DNA from: an uncultured Gammaproteobacteria bacterium
GTDB taxonomy: Bacteria; Pseudomonadota; Gammaproteobacteria; Arenicellales; UBA868
Direction of reading: 5' to 3'
Assembly: GCA_913051905.1 (NCBI GenBank)
Contig: CAJXBY010000005.1
Coordinates: 1-33,175 of the forward strand
DNA: 33,175 bases
Every line of letters starts with the position of its first letter. The stretch's first letter is position 1. The notes beneath the pieces were generated by a model. That model was given only the letters and a program-made list of their open reading frames with translations, had not been told where the DNA came from and did no database searches. The position numbers and the translations under genes are program-made. Positions 9,481 through 17,369 of the stretch are shown here, one piece after another.

Positions 9481-9540
9481 GTGCGATCTGACATGTCTCT
9501 GATGCAGTGGGCTGGATTGCCTGGTAGAGAAAGGGCGTAG
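9481..9540 (+). CDS. Possible micro-ORF (19 codons) between acyl-CoA dehydrogenase and ligase genes
   Basis: A GTG-started reading frame of 19 sense codons and a TAG fills the only 66-base gap inside the otherwise tightly packed 3904-11582 operon. It begins two bases after the upstream stop and ends four bases before the ligase ATG. GGGGAG precedes it. The peptide (starting MRSDMSLMQW) has no recognisable motif. It could be a coupling or leader peptide, or chance. Confidence 0.15.
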   Translation: MRSDMSLMQWAGLPGRERA

Positions 9541-9544
9541 GAGC

Positions 9545-11176
9545 ATGACCGGCCCGCCGGATACTTTTGGCCGGGACAACCTGCCACCCGAGGACTTGTG
9601 GCCGGAGTTTGATTTCAGCCACCCGGCGTACCGCTATCCGAAGAGAGTGAATTGTGTCACCCGATTTCTGGATCGCTGGATCGAAAAAGGAAGGGGTGAG
9701 CGTGTTGCGATCGTTACTCCGGATTGCAGCTGGAGTTATCAGGACCTCTACCAGCACGTCAACCAGATGGCCCATGTGTTGGTCGACGACTATGGCCTGA
9801 TTCCTGGCAACCGTGTGTTATTGCGCTCTGCCAACAATCCGATGATGCTGGCCGCTTATCTGGCCGTGATCCGAGCCGGCGGAATCGCCGTCGGTACTAT
9901 GCCGCTGCTGCGGTCTTCCGAACTGATCGAGATCCTCGTCAAAGCCAGGATCAGCCATGCACTGTGCGATGAACGCCTGCGCGAAGAGCTCGAAAAGGCC
10001 GCTCCGAAAGCACCGGACCTGGAGCAGACGGGTTACTTCAACGGAGCAGCGACGGCTGAATTAGAAAAGCGAATGGCCGGGAAACCCACGGAATTCACAC
10101 CCTACGACAGCGCCAGCGATGACGTCTGCCTGATCGCGTTCACTTCAGGCACCACCGGCAAACCCAAAGGCACCATGCATTTCCACCGTGATCTTCTGGC
10201 GGTCTGTGATGGTTTCAGCCGCATGGTCCTGCAACCTGACCCCGACGATCTCTTCTGCGGCAGTCCGCCGCTCGCCTTCACCTTCGGGCTGGGCGGGTTG
10301 GCACTATTTCCGCTAGATGCCGGCGCATCTGTGCTGCTGCTCGAGAGCACTCCCCCGGCCGAGCTGGTCAAGGCAATTTCCAGGCACGAGGCAACCATCT
10401 GCTTCACCGCGCCGACGGCCTATCGGGCCATGCTTTCAGAGCTGGACTCATTTGACATCTCATCGCTGCGCAAGGGCGTCTCTGCAGGGGAGCACCTGCC
10501 GGGCTCCACGTTCGAGGCTTTTCACGGTGCGACTGGAATCAAGCTGATCGACGGTCTGGGCTCGACAGAGATGCTGCACGTCTTTGTGACCGCCCGGGAA
10601 GAGGACATGCGGCCGGGCGCGACCGGCAAGGTGTTGCCCGGATACAGCGTTGCCGTTCTGGACGCCGACGGCAGGGAACTGCCCCCAGGCGAGGTTGGTC
10701 AGTTGGCCGTCAAGGGGCCCACGGGGTGCCGTTACCTGGCGGACGAGAGGCAAAAAGCCTATGTGAAGAACGGCTGGAACCTGCCGGGTGATGCGGCGCA
10801 CCTGGATGAGGACGGTTATGTCTGGTACAACGCGAGGACCGACGACATGATTGTCTCGTCCGGTTACAACATCGGTGCGCCTGAAGTGGAAAACGCCCTG
10901 CTGAAACATTCAGCTGTCTCAGAATGTGCCGTGGTCGGCAAGCCGGACAGCCGGCGCGGTAGTATCATCAAGGCCTACGTGGTGGTCGGGGAGGCCGCTG
11001 TAGTAGGGCCGGAACTGGCGACGGTACTCCAGGAGCACGTCAAACAGGTCATTGCGCCCTACAAATATCCTCGCCAAATTGAATTTGTAAATAGCCTGCC
11101 CAAAACCGGGACCGGCAAAATTCAGCGGTTCCGGCTCCGTGAGCAGGCGGTTGCCGAAGGAGAGTACGATGAGTAA
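9545..11176 (+). CDS. Benzoate/2-aminobenzoate-CoA ligase family (AMP-forming)
   Basis: ANL-superfamily ligase of 543 residues that activates a carboxylate as acyl-AMP and then forms the CoA thioester. The phosphate loop TSGTTGKPKG is at 200-209. The hinge region LPGDAAHLDEDGYVWYNARTDDMI and the catalytic Lys525 in TGTGKIQRF are all present. The N-terminus, DTFGRDNLPPEDLWPEFDF followed by YPKRVNCVTRFLD, resembles 2-aminobenzoate-CoA ligases of the benzoate-CoA ligase family. This fits its place in an operon headed by a 2-aminobenzoyl-CoA-type monooxygenase. It should supply the substrate of that enzyme. The stop overlaps the ATG of the Rid-family gene (ATGAGTAA), implying coupled translation. 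Confidence 0.9.
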   Translation: MTGPPDTFGRDNLPPEDLWPEFDFSHPAYRYPKRVNCVTRFLDRWIEKGRGERVAIVTPDCSWSYQDLYQHVNQMAHVLVDDYGLIPGNRVLLRSANNPMMLAAYLAVIRAGGIAVGTMPLLRSSELIEILVKARISHALCDERLREELEKAAPKAPDLEQTGYFNGAATAELEKRMAGKPTEFTPYDSASDDVCLIAFTSGTTGKPKGTMHFHRDLLAVCDGFSRMVLQPDPDDLFCGSPPLAFTFGLGGLALFPLDAGASVLLLESTPPAELVKAISRHEATICFTAPTAYRAMLSELDSFDISSLRKGVSAGEHLPGSTFEAFHGATGIKLIDGLGSTEMLHVFVTAREEDMRPGATGKVLPGYSVAVLDADGRELPPGEVGQLAVKGPTGCRYLADERQKAYVKNGWNLPGDAAHLDEDGYVWYNARTDDMIVSSGYNIGAPEVENALLKHSAVSECAVVGKPDSRRGSIIKAYVVVGEAAVVGPELATVLQEHVKQVIAPYKYPRQIEFVNSLPKTGTGKIQRFRLREQAVAEGEYDE

Positions 11177-11582
11177 CCAGACCATTCTGCCCGAGGGCTG
11201 GCGCCGCCCGCGAGGTTATTCCAATGCAGTCGTGGCGAGTGGTCGTCAGGTCTATGTCGCCGGTCAGGTGGGCTGGAACGCAGAAGAGACGTTCGTCTCT
11301 GCCGACTTTGCCGATCAGGCGGTTCAGACACTGCGTAACATAGTCGATGTGCTTGCTGCCGCCGGTGCTGGTCCGCAGCACATCGTACGCATGACCTGGT
11401 ACGTTGTTGACAAGGCCGAATACCTCGCCAGTCTCCAGGTGGTCGGCGAAGCCTACCGAAAGATCATCGGCCGGCACTTCCCGGCAATGACTGCCGTGGA
11501 GGTCACGGCGCTGATCGAGGACGAGGCGCGGGTCGAGATCGAATGTACTGCGGTGGTGCCCGATTCGGAGACCACTGCTTGA
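11169..11582 (+). CDS. RidA/YjgF/YER057c family protein lacking the conserved Arg
   Basis: Small trimeric-fold Rid protein of 137 residues. The start ATG 11169 overlaps the ligase stop and has GAAGGAGA upstream. Family features are the YSNAVVASGRQVYVAGQVGW opening, ...TLRNIVDVLAAAGAG, and FPAMTAVEVTAL...VEIECTAVV at the end. The Arg that binds the substrate carboxylate in RidA (Arg105 in E. coli, in PARS) is Met107 here (PAMT), as in Rid subgroups not known to deaminate 2-aminoacrylate. In a 2-aminobenzoyl-CoA route the ring amino group becomes an enamine/imine after ring reduction. A Rid protein acting on a CoA thioester, with no free carboxylate to bind, would make sense of this change (inference). 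Last gene of the tight aryl-CoA set; 57 bases follow before the next gene. Confidence 0.87.
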   Translation: MSNQTILPEGWRRPRGYSNAVVASGRQVYVAGQVGWNAEETFVSADFADQAVQTLRNIVDVLAAAGAGPQHIVRMTWYVVDKAEYLASLQVVGEAYRKIIGRHFPAMTAVEVTALIEDEARVEIECTAVVPDSETTA

Positions 11583-11639
11583 TCGAGTCCGGGCCACAGT
11601 CAGCGCTTCGTCAACGGGAAGACCTACTAGGGAGGGGAC

Positions 11640-12680
11640 ATGTTTACTGACCGTATCGAAGGTAAATGGATTGAGGCTTTTCAGGATGTATTCGGCCTTT
11701 GCAAAGTCGCAGCAGGTGAGGAGGTCGCGATCCTTTCGGAGACCCAGTCGCGTGCGGTCAATGTGCATCTGGCGGAACTTGCGCTGTGTGGCATGGGTGC
11801 CCGGCCCTTTCACGTCGTCATGCCAACACCCCCACAGAGTGCCCCGGTGCCGGTCCGCTCCACCGGGGCTTCGGAGGCGCTTCAGAACAATGCCGCAGCC
11901 GTTACAGCGCTTGCCCGGAGCACCATGGTGATTGATCTCACAGTTGAAGGGCTGTTGCATTCGCCCGAGTTGCCCGAGATATTGAAAGGGGGTGCCCGGG
12001 TTTTGATGATCTCGAATGAACATCCGGAGGCCCTGGAGCGACTGAAGCCTGACGAGGACTTAAAGCCCCGGGTCCGGGAGGCTGTCAAACGGGCCAAAGC
12101 GGCCAGGACTCTGAGTGTCACCTCTGAGGCCGGCAGTGATCTGATCGCCGACGTCAGTGATTGCCCAGTCGCCGGTGTCTGGGGCTGGACTGACCGTCCT
12201 GGTACCGTGACCCACTGGCCCGGGGGAATCGTTGTTGCATTTCCCGGAAGGCAGACGGTCAACGGCCGCCTGGTCATGCAGGCCGGTGACATCAATTTGA
12301 CATTCAAACGCTATCTTGAGTCACCAATCACGCTGACCGTGGAGAATGATTATGTGACGCGGGTGGAGGGTACCGGCCTCGATGCACAGCTGATGCGCGA
12401 ATACTATGCGGCCTGGAATGACCGTGAAGCTTTTGGCGTGTCCCACATTGGTTGGGGTCTGAACCGGAACGCCCGGCACGAGGCGCTGACCCTGTACGAT
12501 CGACACGATATCAACGGTACTGAACTGCGTGCTCTGGCCGGAAATTTCCTGTATTCGACCGGAGCTAACGAGTTCGCCAAGCGGTTTACCCTGGGCCATT
12601 TTGACCTGCCGATGATGGGGTGTACAGTCTCGTTGGATGGTGTCCCCGTGGTTGAGAACGGCCAACTGGTCGAGGATTGA
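11640..12680 (+). CDS. NicX-like Fe(II) dioxygenase / M29-type metalloenzyme homolog
   Basis: Protein of 346 residues resembling 2,5-dihydroxypyridine 5,6-dioxygenase NicX, which shares its fold with M29 aminopeptidases. Shared segments recalled from NicX include LLHSPE, AGSD, HWPGG, GVSHIGWGLNRNA, LYDRHD, GNFLYSTGAN and HFDLP...C. The expected metal ligands are present: His269 in SHIGWG, and His320 and Asp322 in HFD, matching the His-x52-His-x-Asp arrangement of NicX within two residues. A very strong GGGAGGGG site precedes the ATG. NicX opens an N-heteroaromatic ring to N-formylmaleamate, but no pyridine hydroxylases (NicAB, NicC) are visible here. The substrate may be a different dihydroxy or amino-hydroxy aromatic. 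The following alpha/beta hydrolase could act on its product, as NicD does after NicX. Function assigned by family with moderate certainty; substrate unknown. Confidence 0.8.
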   Translation: MFTDRIEGKWIEAFQDVFGLCKVAAGEEVAILSETQSRAVNVHLAELALCGMGARPFHVVMPTPPQSAPVPVRSTGASEALQNNAAAVTALARSTMVIDLTVEGLLHSPELPEILKGGARVLMISNEHPEALERLKPDEDLKPRVREAVKRAKAARTLSVTSEAGSDLIADVSDCPVAGVWGWTDRPGTVTHWPGGIVVAFPGRQTVNGRLVMQAGDINLTFKRYLESPITLTVENDYVTRVEGTGLDAQLMREYYAAWNDREAFGVSHIGWGLNRNARHEALTLYDRHDINGTELRALAGNFLYSTGANEFAKRFTLGHFDLPMMGCTVSLDGVPVVENGQLVED

Positions 12681-12684
12681 GGTT

Positions 12685-13461
12685 TTGTCCAAGGTTGATT
12701 TCAAGTCCGAAGGGACAGGACCGGTCGTAGTTTTCCTGCATGGTGTGGGCGGTGGGTCTGACGGTTTCCGGTTTCAACTGGACGTTTTCGCTGCCGCTGG
12801 CTATCGGGCGGTGGCCTGGGATATGCCGGGCTACGGTCGCTCAGCGGCACTCGAGGCGATGAACTTTCCCGCGCTTGCCGATGCATTGTTGTCGATGATC
12901 GACGGCCTTGGGGCAGATCAGGTGCATGCTGTTGGGCATTCCATCGGTGGCATGGTGGTGCAGGAGTTTGCTCGGGATCACCAGCACCGTCTGGCGTCCA
13001 TGGTGCTGGCACAAACATCGCCGGCTTTTGGTAACCCGGATGGAGAATTTCAGAAGAAATTCGTGGCTGACCGTCTGCAGCCGCTACAGGAAGGCAGGAC
13101 CATGCTCGATATTGCGCGGAGTGTGGTCCCCGGTCTGGTGGGCCGGGCGGCTTCTAATGAGGGCCGTGAACTCGCCGTTGCCTCCATGTCCAAGATTCGG
13201 CCGGAGACTTACGCAGCGGCGATGCGCTGCATCGTCAGTTTCGAGGGCCGGGACAACCTTGCGAAGATCGCTGTGCCGACGCTTGTCCTCGCTGGCGACC
13301 AGGACCGCAATGCACCTGCACCGATGATGGAAAAGATGGCATCGAAAATCCCCGGGGCTGAATATGTGCTGCTGACCGATACGGGTCACCTGGCGCCGAT
13401 CGAGAATGCTGCGGCGTTCAACGACGTGACGCTGGACTTTGTTGGGCGGCACAGCTCGTGA
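12685..13461 (+). CDS. Alpha/beta hydrolase (possible NicD-like or C-C/enol-lactone hydrolase)
   Basis: Alpha/beta-hydrolase-fold enzyme of about 258 residues. The HG oxyanion segment FLHGVGGGSDGF, the nucleophile elbow GHSIGG with Ser86, the acid Asp in AGDQDRNAP (Asp207) and His235 in DTGHLAP form a complete catalytic triad. Length and cap arrangement resemble 3-oxoadipate enol-lactonase and N-formylmaleamate deformylase. The start is uncertain. A TTG at 12685, four bases after the upstream stop and just before SKVDFKSEGTGPVVVFLHG, gives the usual N-terminus. An in-frame ATG at 12637 would add 16 residues inside the NicX-like gene. Pairing with a NicX-like dioxygenase suggests hydrolysis of its ring-cleavage product. 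The stop overlaps the GTG alternative start of the next gene. Confidence 0.82.
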   Translation: MSKVDFKSEGTGPVVVFLHGVGGGSDGFRFQLDVFAAAGYRAVAWDMPGYGRSAALEAMNFPALADALLSMIDGLGADQVHAVGHSIGGMVVQEFARDHQHRLASMVLAQTSPAFGNPDGEFQKKFVADRLQPLQEGRTMLDIARSVVPGLVGRAASNEGRELAVASMSKIRPETYAAAMRCIVSFEGRDNLAKIAVPTLVLAGDQDRNAPAPMMEKMASKIPGAEYVLLTDTGHLAPIENAAAFNDVTLDFVGRHSS

Positions 13462-13478
13462 GTGCAGGGATCGATCAC

Positions 13479-14753
13479 ATGAATAAGAACCCTCCGGACC
13501 GCAGTCCCGATACTCCGATGTTCGATCCTGAGGCCTGGGATCTGACCGAACAGGAGCGGGAACTGACGACGGTCGCCCGTGAACTCGGCCAGGACAAGAT
13601 TGCTGACCGGGCCGGACACTATGATCGAAACGCGGAGTTTCCGATGCAAAACTACCGTGATATGCACGAAGCGGGCCTGCTCGGCATCTGTATACCGCGC
13701 GCCGACGGGGGAGAGGGTGCACCACTCAAAGCCTATGCACTGGCCGCTGCGGAGATCGGGCGCTACTGCGGTTCGACCGCACTGACCTGGAACATGCATG
13801 TCTCGTCCTGCCTGTGGTCGGGAGCGCTGTCGGATGACCTGGAAATGGATGACAAGGTGCGCCGCCAGCACCACAGTAACCGAGCTGTGCACTACAGGCG
13901 GATTCTGGACGAGGGCGCCATCTATGCGCAGCCCTTCTCCGAAGGCGGTGCTGCTGCGGCCGGAGCGGTGGCTTTTGGTACAACGGCCAGCCGAACTGAT
14001 GGCGGTTGGCTCGTCAACGGCCAGAAGATATTCGCCTCGCTGGCCGGTAGCGCGAATTACTATGGTGCGCTGTGTACAGAACTCAAGCACGGCAGCGACC
14101 GTCCCAGCCGTCGCAATACCTTGTATCTGGCAATTCCGGCTGACGTTGAAGGGGTCAGCGTGGAGGGCGATTGGGATCCGCTGGGTATGCGCGGTACCGT
14201 CAGCCGGACCCTGCTGTTCGAGAACGTCTTTGTACCCGAGGGCTCCGAGCTGATGCCGCCAGGCGTCTACTATCAGGCGGCGACCCAGTGGCCGCACATG
14301 TTCCTGACGCTGACGCCGACCTACCTCGGGCTGGCCCAGGCGGCCTATGACTTTACGGTCAGATACCTTCGCGGGGAAGTGCCCGGCGTGGCACCGGTCA
14401 AGCGGCGAATGTATCCGACCAAGCAGCTGGCCGTGGCCCAGATGCGGGTCATGCTGGAGCAGACCAAGTCGCTGTGGTTTCAGGTGATGAGCGAGGCCCG
14501 GCGCGACCCCAGCAAGGAGCAGCTCTTGCGTGCCTACGCAGCCCAGTACTCCGTGATGGAGAATGCCAACGAGTTGGCCCAGCTGGCGATCCGTACCTGC
14601 GGCGGACAGGCCATGCTGAAGAATCTGCCGCTGGAACGCATCTATCGTGACTCCCGCTGTGGGTCGCTGATGCTGCCGTGGACCGCGGAACTGTGCCTGG
14701 ACAAACTGGGTCGCGGGACGCTATACGAACCCGGTGAGACCGATGATCCATGA
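13479..14753 (+). CDS. Acyl-CoA dehydrogenase-fold flavoprotein without canonical catalytic Glu
   Basis: Protein of 424 residues with the ACAD three-domain layout: an N-terminal helical part with LGICIPRADGGEG, a middle beta domain with GWLVNGQKIFASLAG, and a C-terminal helical bundle with RTCGGQAMLKNLPLERIYRDSRCG. ATG 13479 has CAGGGA eight bases upstream. A GTG at 13458 overlapping the previous stop is the alternative, adding seven residues. Where canonical ACADs read YEG with the catalytic base, this protein has SLMLPWTAELCLDKLG: Leu399 sits at the Glu position, and Glu404 is the nearest acid. It may therefore use another base or be a flavin monooxygenase of the DszC/HpaH-like side of the superfamily. 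The ATGA overlap with the next ligase gene indicates coupling. Substrate unknown. Confidence 0.85.
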   Translation: MNKNPPDRSPDTPMFDPEAWDLTEQERELTTVARELGQDKIADRAGHYDRNAEFPMQNYRDMHEAGLLGICIPRADGGEGAPLKAYALAAAEIGRYCGSTALTWNMHVSSCLWSGALSDDLEMDDKVRRQHHSNRAVHYRRILDEGAIYAQPFSEGGAAAAGAVAFGTTASRTDGGWLVNGQKIFASLAGSANYYGALCTELKHGSDRPSRRNTLYLAIPADVEGVSVEGDWDPLGMRGTVSRTLLFENVFVPEGSELMPPGVYYQAATQWPHMFLTLTPTYLGLAQAAYDFTVRYLRGEVPGVAPVKRRMYPTKQLAVAQMRVMLEQTKSLWFQVMSEARRDPSKEQLLRAYAAQYSVMENANELAQLAIRTCGGQAMLKNLPLERIYRDSRCGSLMLPWTAELCLDKLGRGTLYEPGETDDP

Positions 14754-16264
14754 ATCGGAACCTCAGTCAGTGGATCGAGTCCCATGCGGCCTTTGTTCCC
14801 TCCAAGACCGCCATCCGTTTCGAAGGCCGTGACATCAGCTATTTCGAACTGCTGGTGCGGGTGCAAAACGCCACGGGGATACTCAAGAACGCTCATGGTG
14901 TCAGTTGCGGTGAACGTATTGCGTACCTCGGCCTCAACTCACCGGAACTGCTGATCCTGCTCTTTGCCTGTGCCCGCTTGGGTGCAATGCTGCTACCGCT
15001 CAACTGGCGGCTTGCAATGCCTGAACTGGAGTACATTCTGGACAACGCCGCTCCGAGGCTGCTGGTCTGTGATGACGAGTACTTTCCTGTCGGCGAGAAG
15101 CTGTGCGGCAGGCGATCCGGGCGGATGCTTTGTGGCCACGATCATCTGGCTGCTGGATATCAGGATGGTGATTTTGAATGGGCGGATTCTCAGGCTGGCC
15201 CCGCCTCGCCGATGCTGCTGGTCTATACCTCAGGTACGACGGGGCGCCCGAAAGGGGCAGTCCTGACCCAGGAGGCAGTACTGTTCAATGCGCTGAACAG
15301 TGTGCACATGCACGGTCTCGACCCTACTGACCACATCCTGACGGTTTTACCGATGTTTCACGTGGGAGGTCTCAATATTCAGACCACTCCCGCATTGTAC
15401 GTTGGTGCAACCGTTACGCTGCACAGGCGGTTCGACCCGGGTGCCGTGCTGTCGGATATACAGGCGCTCTCGCCGACGCGCCTCGTGTTGGTACCGGCGA
15501 CCATCATGGCACTGGCCGCCGACCCGCAATGGGCGGTCACTGATCTTTCCAGTGTACGATCCGTGACAACGGGTTCAACCATAGTACCGCACTCGATCAT
15601 CGCGCTGTTCCATGATCGGGAGGTACCCGTAATCCAGAACTACGGTCTGACAGAGACAGGTCCCGTTGCGCTTTATCTGCGGGTTGACGATGCCTTCGGC
15701 CATGTCGGTTCGACCGGTCGCGGCGCACTACATACTCGGCTGCGGATCGTGAACCCGGAAGGCGACGATGTGGCCTGTGGTGAATCCGGCGAGCTGCTGC
15801 TGCAGGGACCGAATGTACTGCGGGAGTACTGGGGTGATCCGGCAGCAACGGAAAAGGCATTCCACGAAGGCTGGTTCCGGACTGGAGATGTCGGCTACCA
15901 GGATGATGACGGTTATGTCTATATCAACGATCGCAAGACCGATGTGGTGATATCGGGCAGTGAGAACATCTACCCTGCTGAGCTCGAGCAGGTACTGGAT
16001 GCGGTCGAAGGGCTGGCTGAGGCGACGGTGGTCGGTATGCCTGACCCCCGCTGGGGCGAAGTGCCTGTCGCACTGGTTGTCCTGGAACCCGGCGTGACGC
16101 TCGACAAGCAGGCGATCCTGTCGTGTTTCGAAGACCGCCTGGCCAGGTTCAAGCACCCCAAGGCCGTGATACAGATCGATACGCTGCCGAGAAACGTGAT
16201 GGGCAAGGTGCTGAAGCACGAACTGCGAGCTAAGCTGGCGGATGGGACTCTGGCGCTGTCGTGA
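14750..16264 (+). CDS. AMP-forming acyl-CoA ligase (second of three)
   Basis: ANL-superfamily enzyme of 504 residues, the usual length of short acyl/aryl-CoA ligases. It has the phosphate-binding YTSGTTGRPKG from Thr160, YGLTETGP, the hinge FRTGDVGYQDDDGYVYINDRKTDVVISG and catalytic Lys486 in RNVMGKVLKHELR. The ATG overlaps the stop of the ACAD-fold gene (ATGA), so both are probably made together and may act on the same acid. It is not closely similar in its N-terminus to the benzoate-type ligase at 9545 and looks more like long-chain/o-succinylbenzoate-type ligases. The presence of a separate ligase next to the NicX-like genes suggests a second acid is activated, perhaps a ring-cleavage product. 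Confidence 0.9.
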   Translation: MNRNLSQWIESHAAFVPSKTAIRFEGRDISYFELLVRVQNATGILKNAHGVSCGERIAYLGLNSPELLILLFACARLGAMLLPLNWRLAMPELEYILDNAAPRLLVCDDEYFPVGEKLCGRRSGRMLCGHDHLAAGYQDGDFEWADSQAGPASPMLLVYTSGTTGRPKGAVLTQEAVLFNALNSVHMHGLDPTDHILTVLPMFHVGGLNIQTTPALYVGATVTLHRRFDPGAVLSDIQALSPTRLVLVPATIMALAADPQWAVTDLSSVRSVTTGSTIVPHSIIALFHDREVPVIQNYGLTETGPVALYLRVDDAFGHVGSTGRGALHTRLRIVNPEGDDVACGESGELLLQGPNVLREYWGDPAATEKAFHEGWFRTGDVGYQDDDGYVYINDRKTDVVISGSENIYPAELEQVLDAVEGLAEATVVGMPDPRWGEVPVALVVLEPGVTLDKQAILSCFEDRLARFKHPKAVIQIDTLPRNVMGKVLKHELRAKLADGTLALS

Positions 16265-16327
16265 GCAGTGAACTCGCCCTTTTGGAACTCGTTTTGTGTG
16301 TGGCAGCTGTGAGAGGAGCCGCTAAAC

Positions 16328-17227
16328 ATGAGTGAGAAGCTTTCAATTACGCTGCTTGGCACGGGGTGCCCCGCGGTGAGTACAACACGCTACGGCCCAG
16401 CTAATCTCATTCACTGTGGTGATTTGACCCTGCTGGTCGACGTTGGCTCCGGCACCACCCAGCGCCTGGTGGGGTCCGGTACAAATGGAGCCGCAATCGA
16501 TGCATTGCTGATCACGCACATCCACACAGATCACCTGGTCGATCTCTACCAGTTCATCATCTCGTCCTGGCACCAGAACCGGGATCGCAAACAGGTGATC
16601 TACGGTCCTCCGGGAATCCGCGAGTTCGTCGATGCAACCATGGCAGTGTGGGCCGGTGAGCGGGAACTGCGAATCAAGTGGGAAAAACGTGCTTCACTGG
16701 TCGCTTTCGATATAGAAGTTCATGAACTCGACGACGAAGGATTGATTCTGGATGAGGCCGGTGGTCGTATCAGTGCAGTGGCGGTAGAACACCAGCCGGT
16801 TGAGCCTGCTTTCGGGTTTATCTTTGAGTCCGGCGGCAGAAAACTCGTGGTGAGTGGCGATACTCGGTACTGCGACAATTTGGTACGGGCGGCTCAGGGT
16901 GCTGATCTTGTGGTTCATGAAGTCTTTGTTCATGGACAGATGCCCGTACAAGGGACTCGGACGGAGGCCGGGTTAGCCAATGTAGCCGCTTACCATACGG
17001 CCAGTACGGACGTGGGGAAGGTCGCTGCCCGAGCCGGTGCTGGCTGTCTGTTGCTGACCCATATTGTGCCGCCTGATATCGATCGGTTTCGCCTGCTGAG
17101 AGATGCCCGAGCTGACTTCGACGGCCCGGTTATTGTGGGCGAGGACCTGATGACAGTCGACCTCGTTGATCGCACGGTTTGCCAGAACAACGTAACGTTT
17201 GCTCTGCCGTCTGCAGAATCCAGCTAG
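16328..17227 (+). CDS. MBL-fold metallo-hydrolase, RNase Z-like
   Basis: Metallo-beta-lactamase-fold protein of 299 residues opening with ITLLGTGCPAVSTTRYGPANLI. The zinc motif THIHTDHLVDL carries His64, His66, Asp68 and His69. Further ligands lie in VVSGDTRYCDNL and LLLTHIVPP. This order is that of the RNase Z/arylsulfatase-like branch. Real tRNase Z enzymes have an exosite arm that I cannot recognise here, and catabolic operons often use such proteins as lactonases, thioesterases or esterases, so an aromatic-pathway hydrolase is more likely than RNA processing. AGAGGAG precedes the ATG. It follows the ligase after 63 bases and is probably the last gene of the long operon, since a separate promoter is visible before the next gene. 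Confidence 0.87.
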   Translation: MSEKLSITLLGTGCPAVSTTRYGPANLIHCGDLTLLVDVGSGTTQRLVGSGTNGAAIDALLITHIHTDHLVDLYQFIISSWHQNRDRKQVIYGPPGIREFVDATMAVWAGERELRIKWEKRASLVAFDIEVHELDDEGLILDEAGGRISAVAVEHQPVEPAFGFIFESGGRKLVVSGDTRYCDNLVRAAQGADLVVHEVFVHGQMPVQGTRTEAGLANVAAYHTASTDVGKVAARAGAGCLLLTHIVPPDIDRFRLLRDARADFDGPVIVGEDLMTVDLVDRTVCQNNVTFALPSAESS

Positions 17228-17335
17228 CGATTCGAATAGGCGAATACTGTCGATTCTTGAATCTGGAATGTCCCCCCAGGTTGAGGAGAAGTCCATTTGT
17301 ATTCCTGCGGGCAGCTGCTTTCTGGTAAGAGGGTC

Positions 17336-17363
17336 CTGACTGACACGGTGGGATCGCTATAAT
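17336..17363 (+). promoter_or_regulatory. Promoter abutting the sulfatase ATG (leaderless arrangement)
   Basis: CTGACT (17336-17341, four of six to TTGACA) and a perfect TATAAT (17358-17363) stand 16 bases apart. The ATG of the sulfatase is at 17370, six bases after the -10 box, exactly where transcription would normally begin. No Shine-Dalgarno sequence lies between. This suggests a message starting at or within a base or two of the start codon. Confidence 0.55.
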
Positions 17364-17369
17364 CGGCGC

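Noticed and set aside
11049..12023. Long minus-strand open frame (324 codons) opposite the RidA and NicX-like genes
   Set aside because: Antisense to two genes with strong family motifs; its composition is that of a shadow frame and no domain is recognisable.
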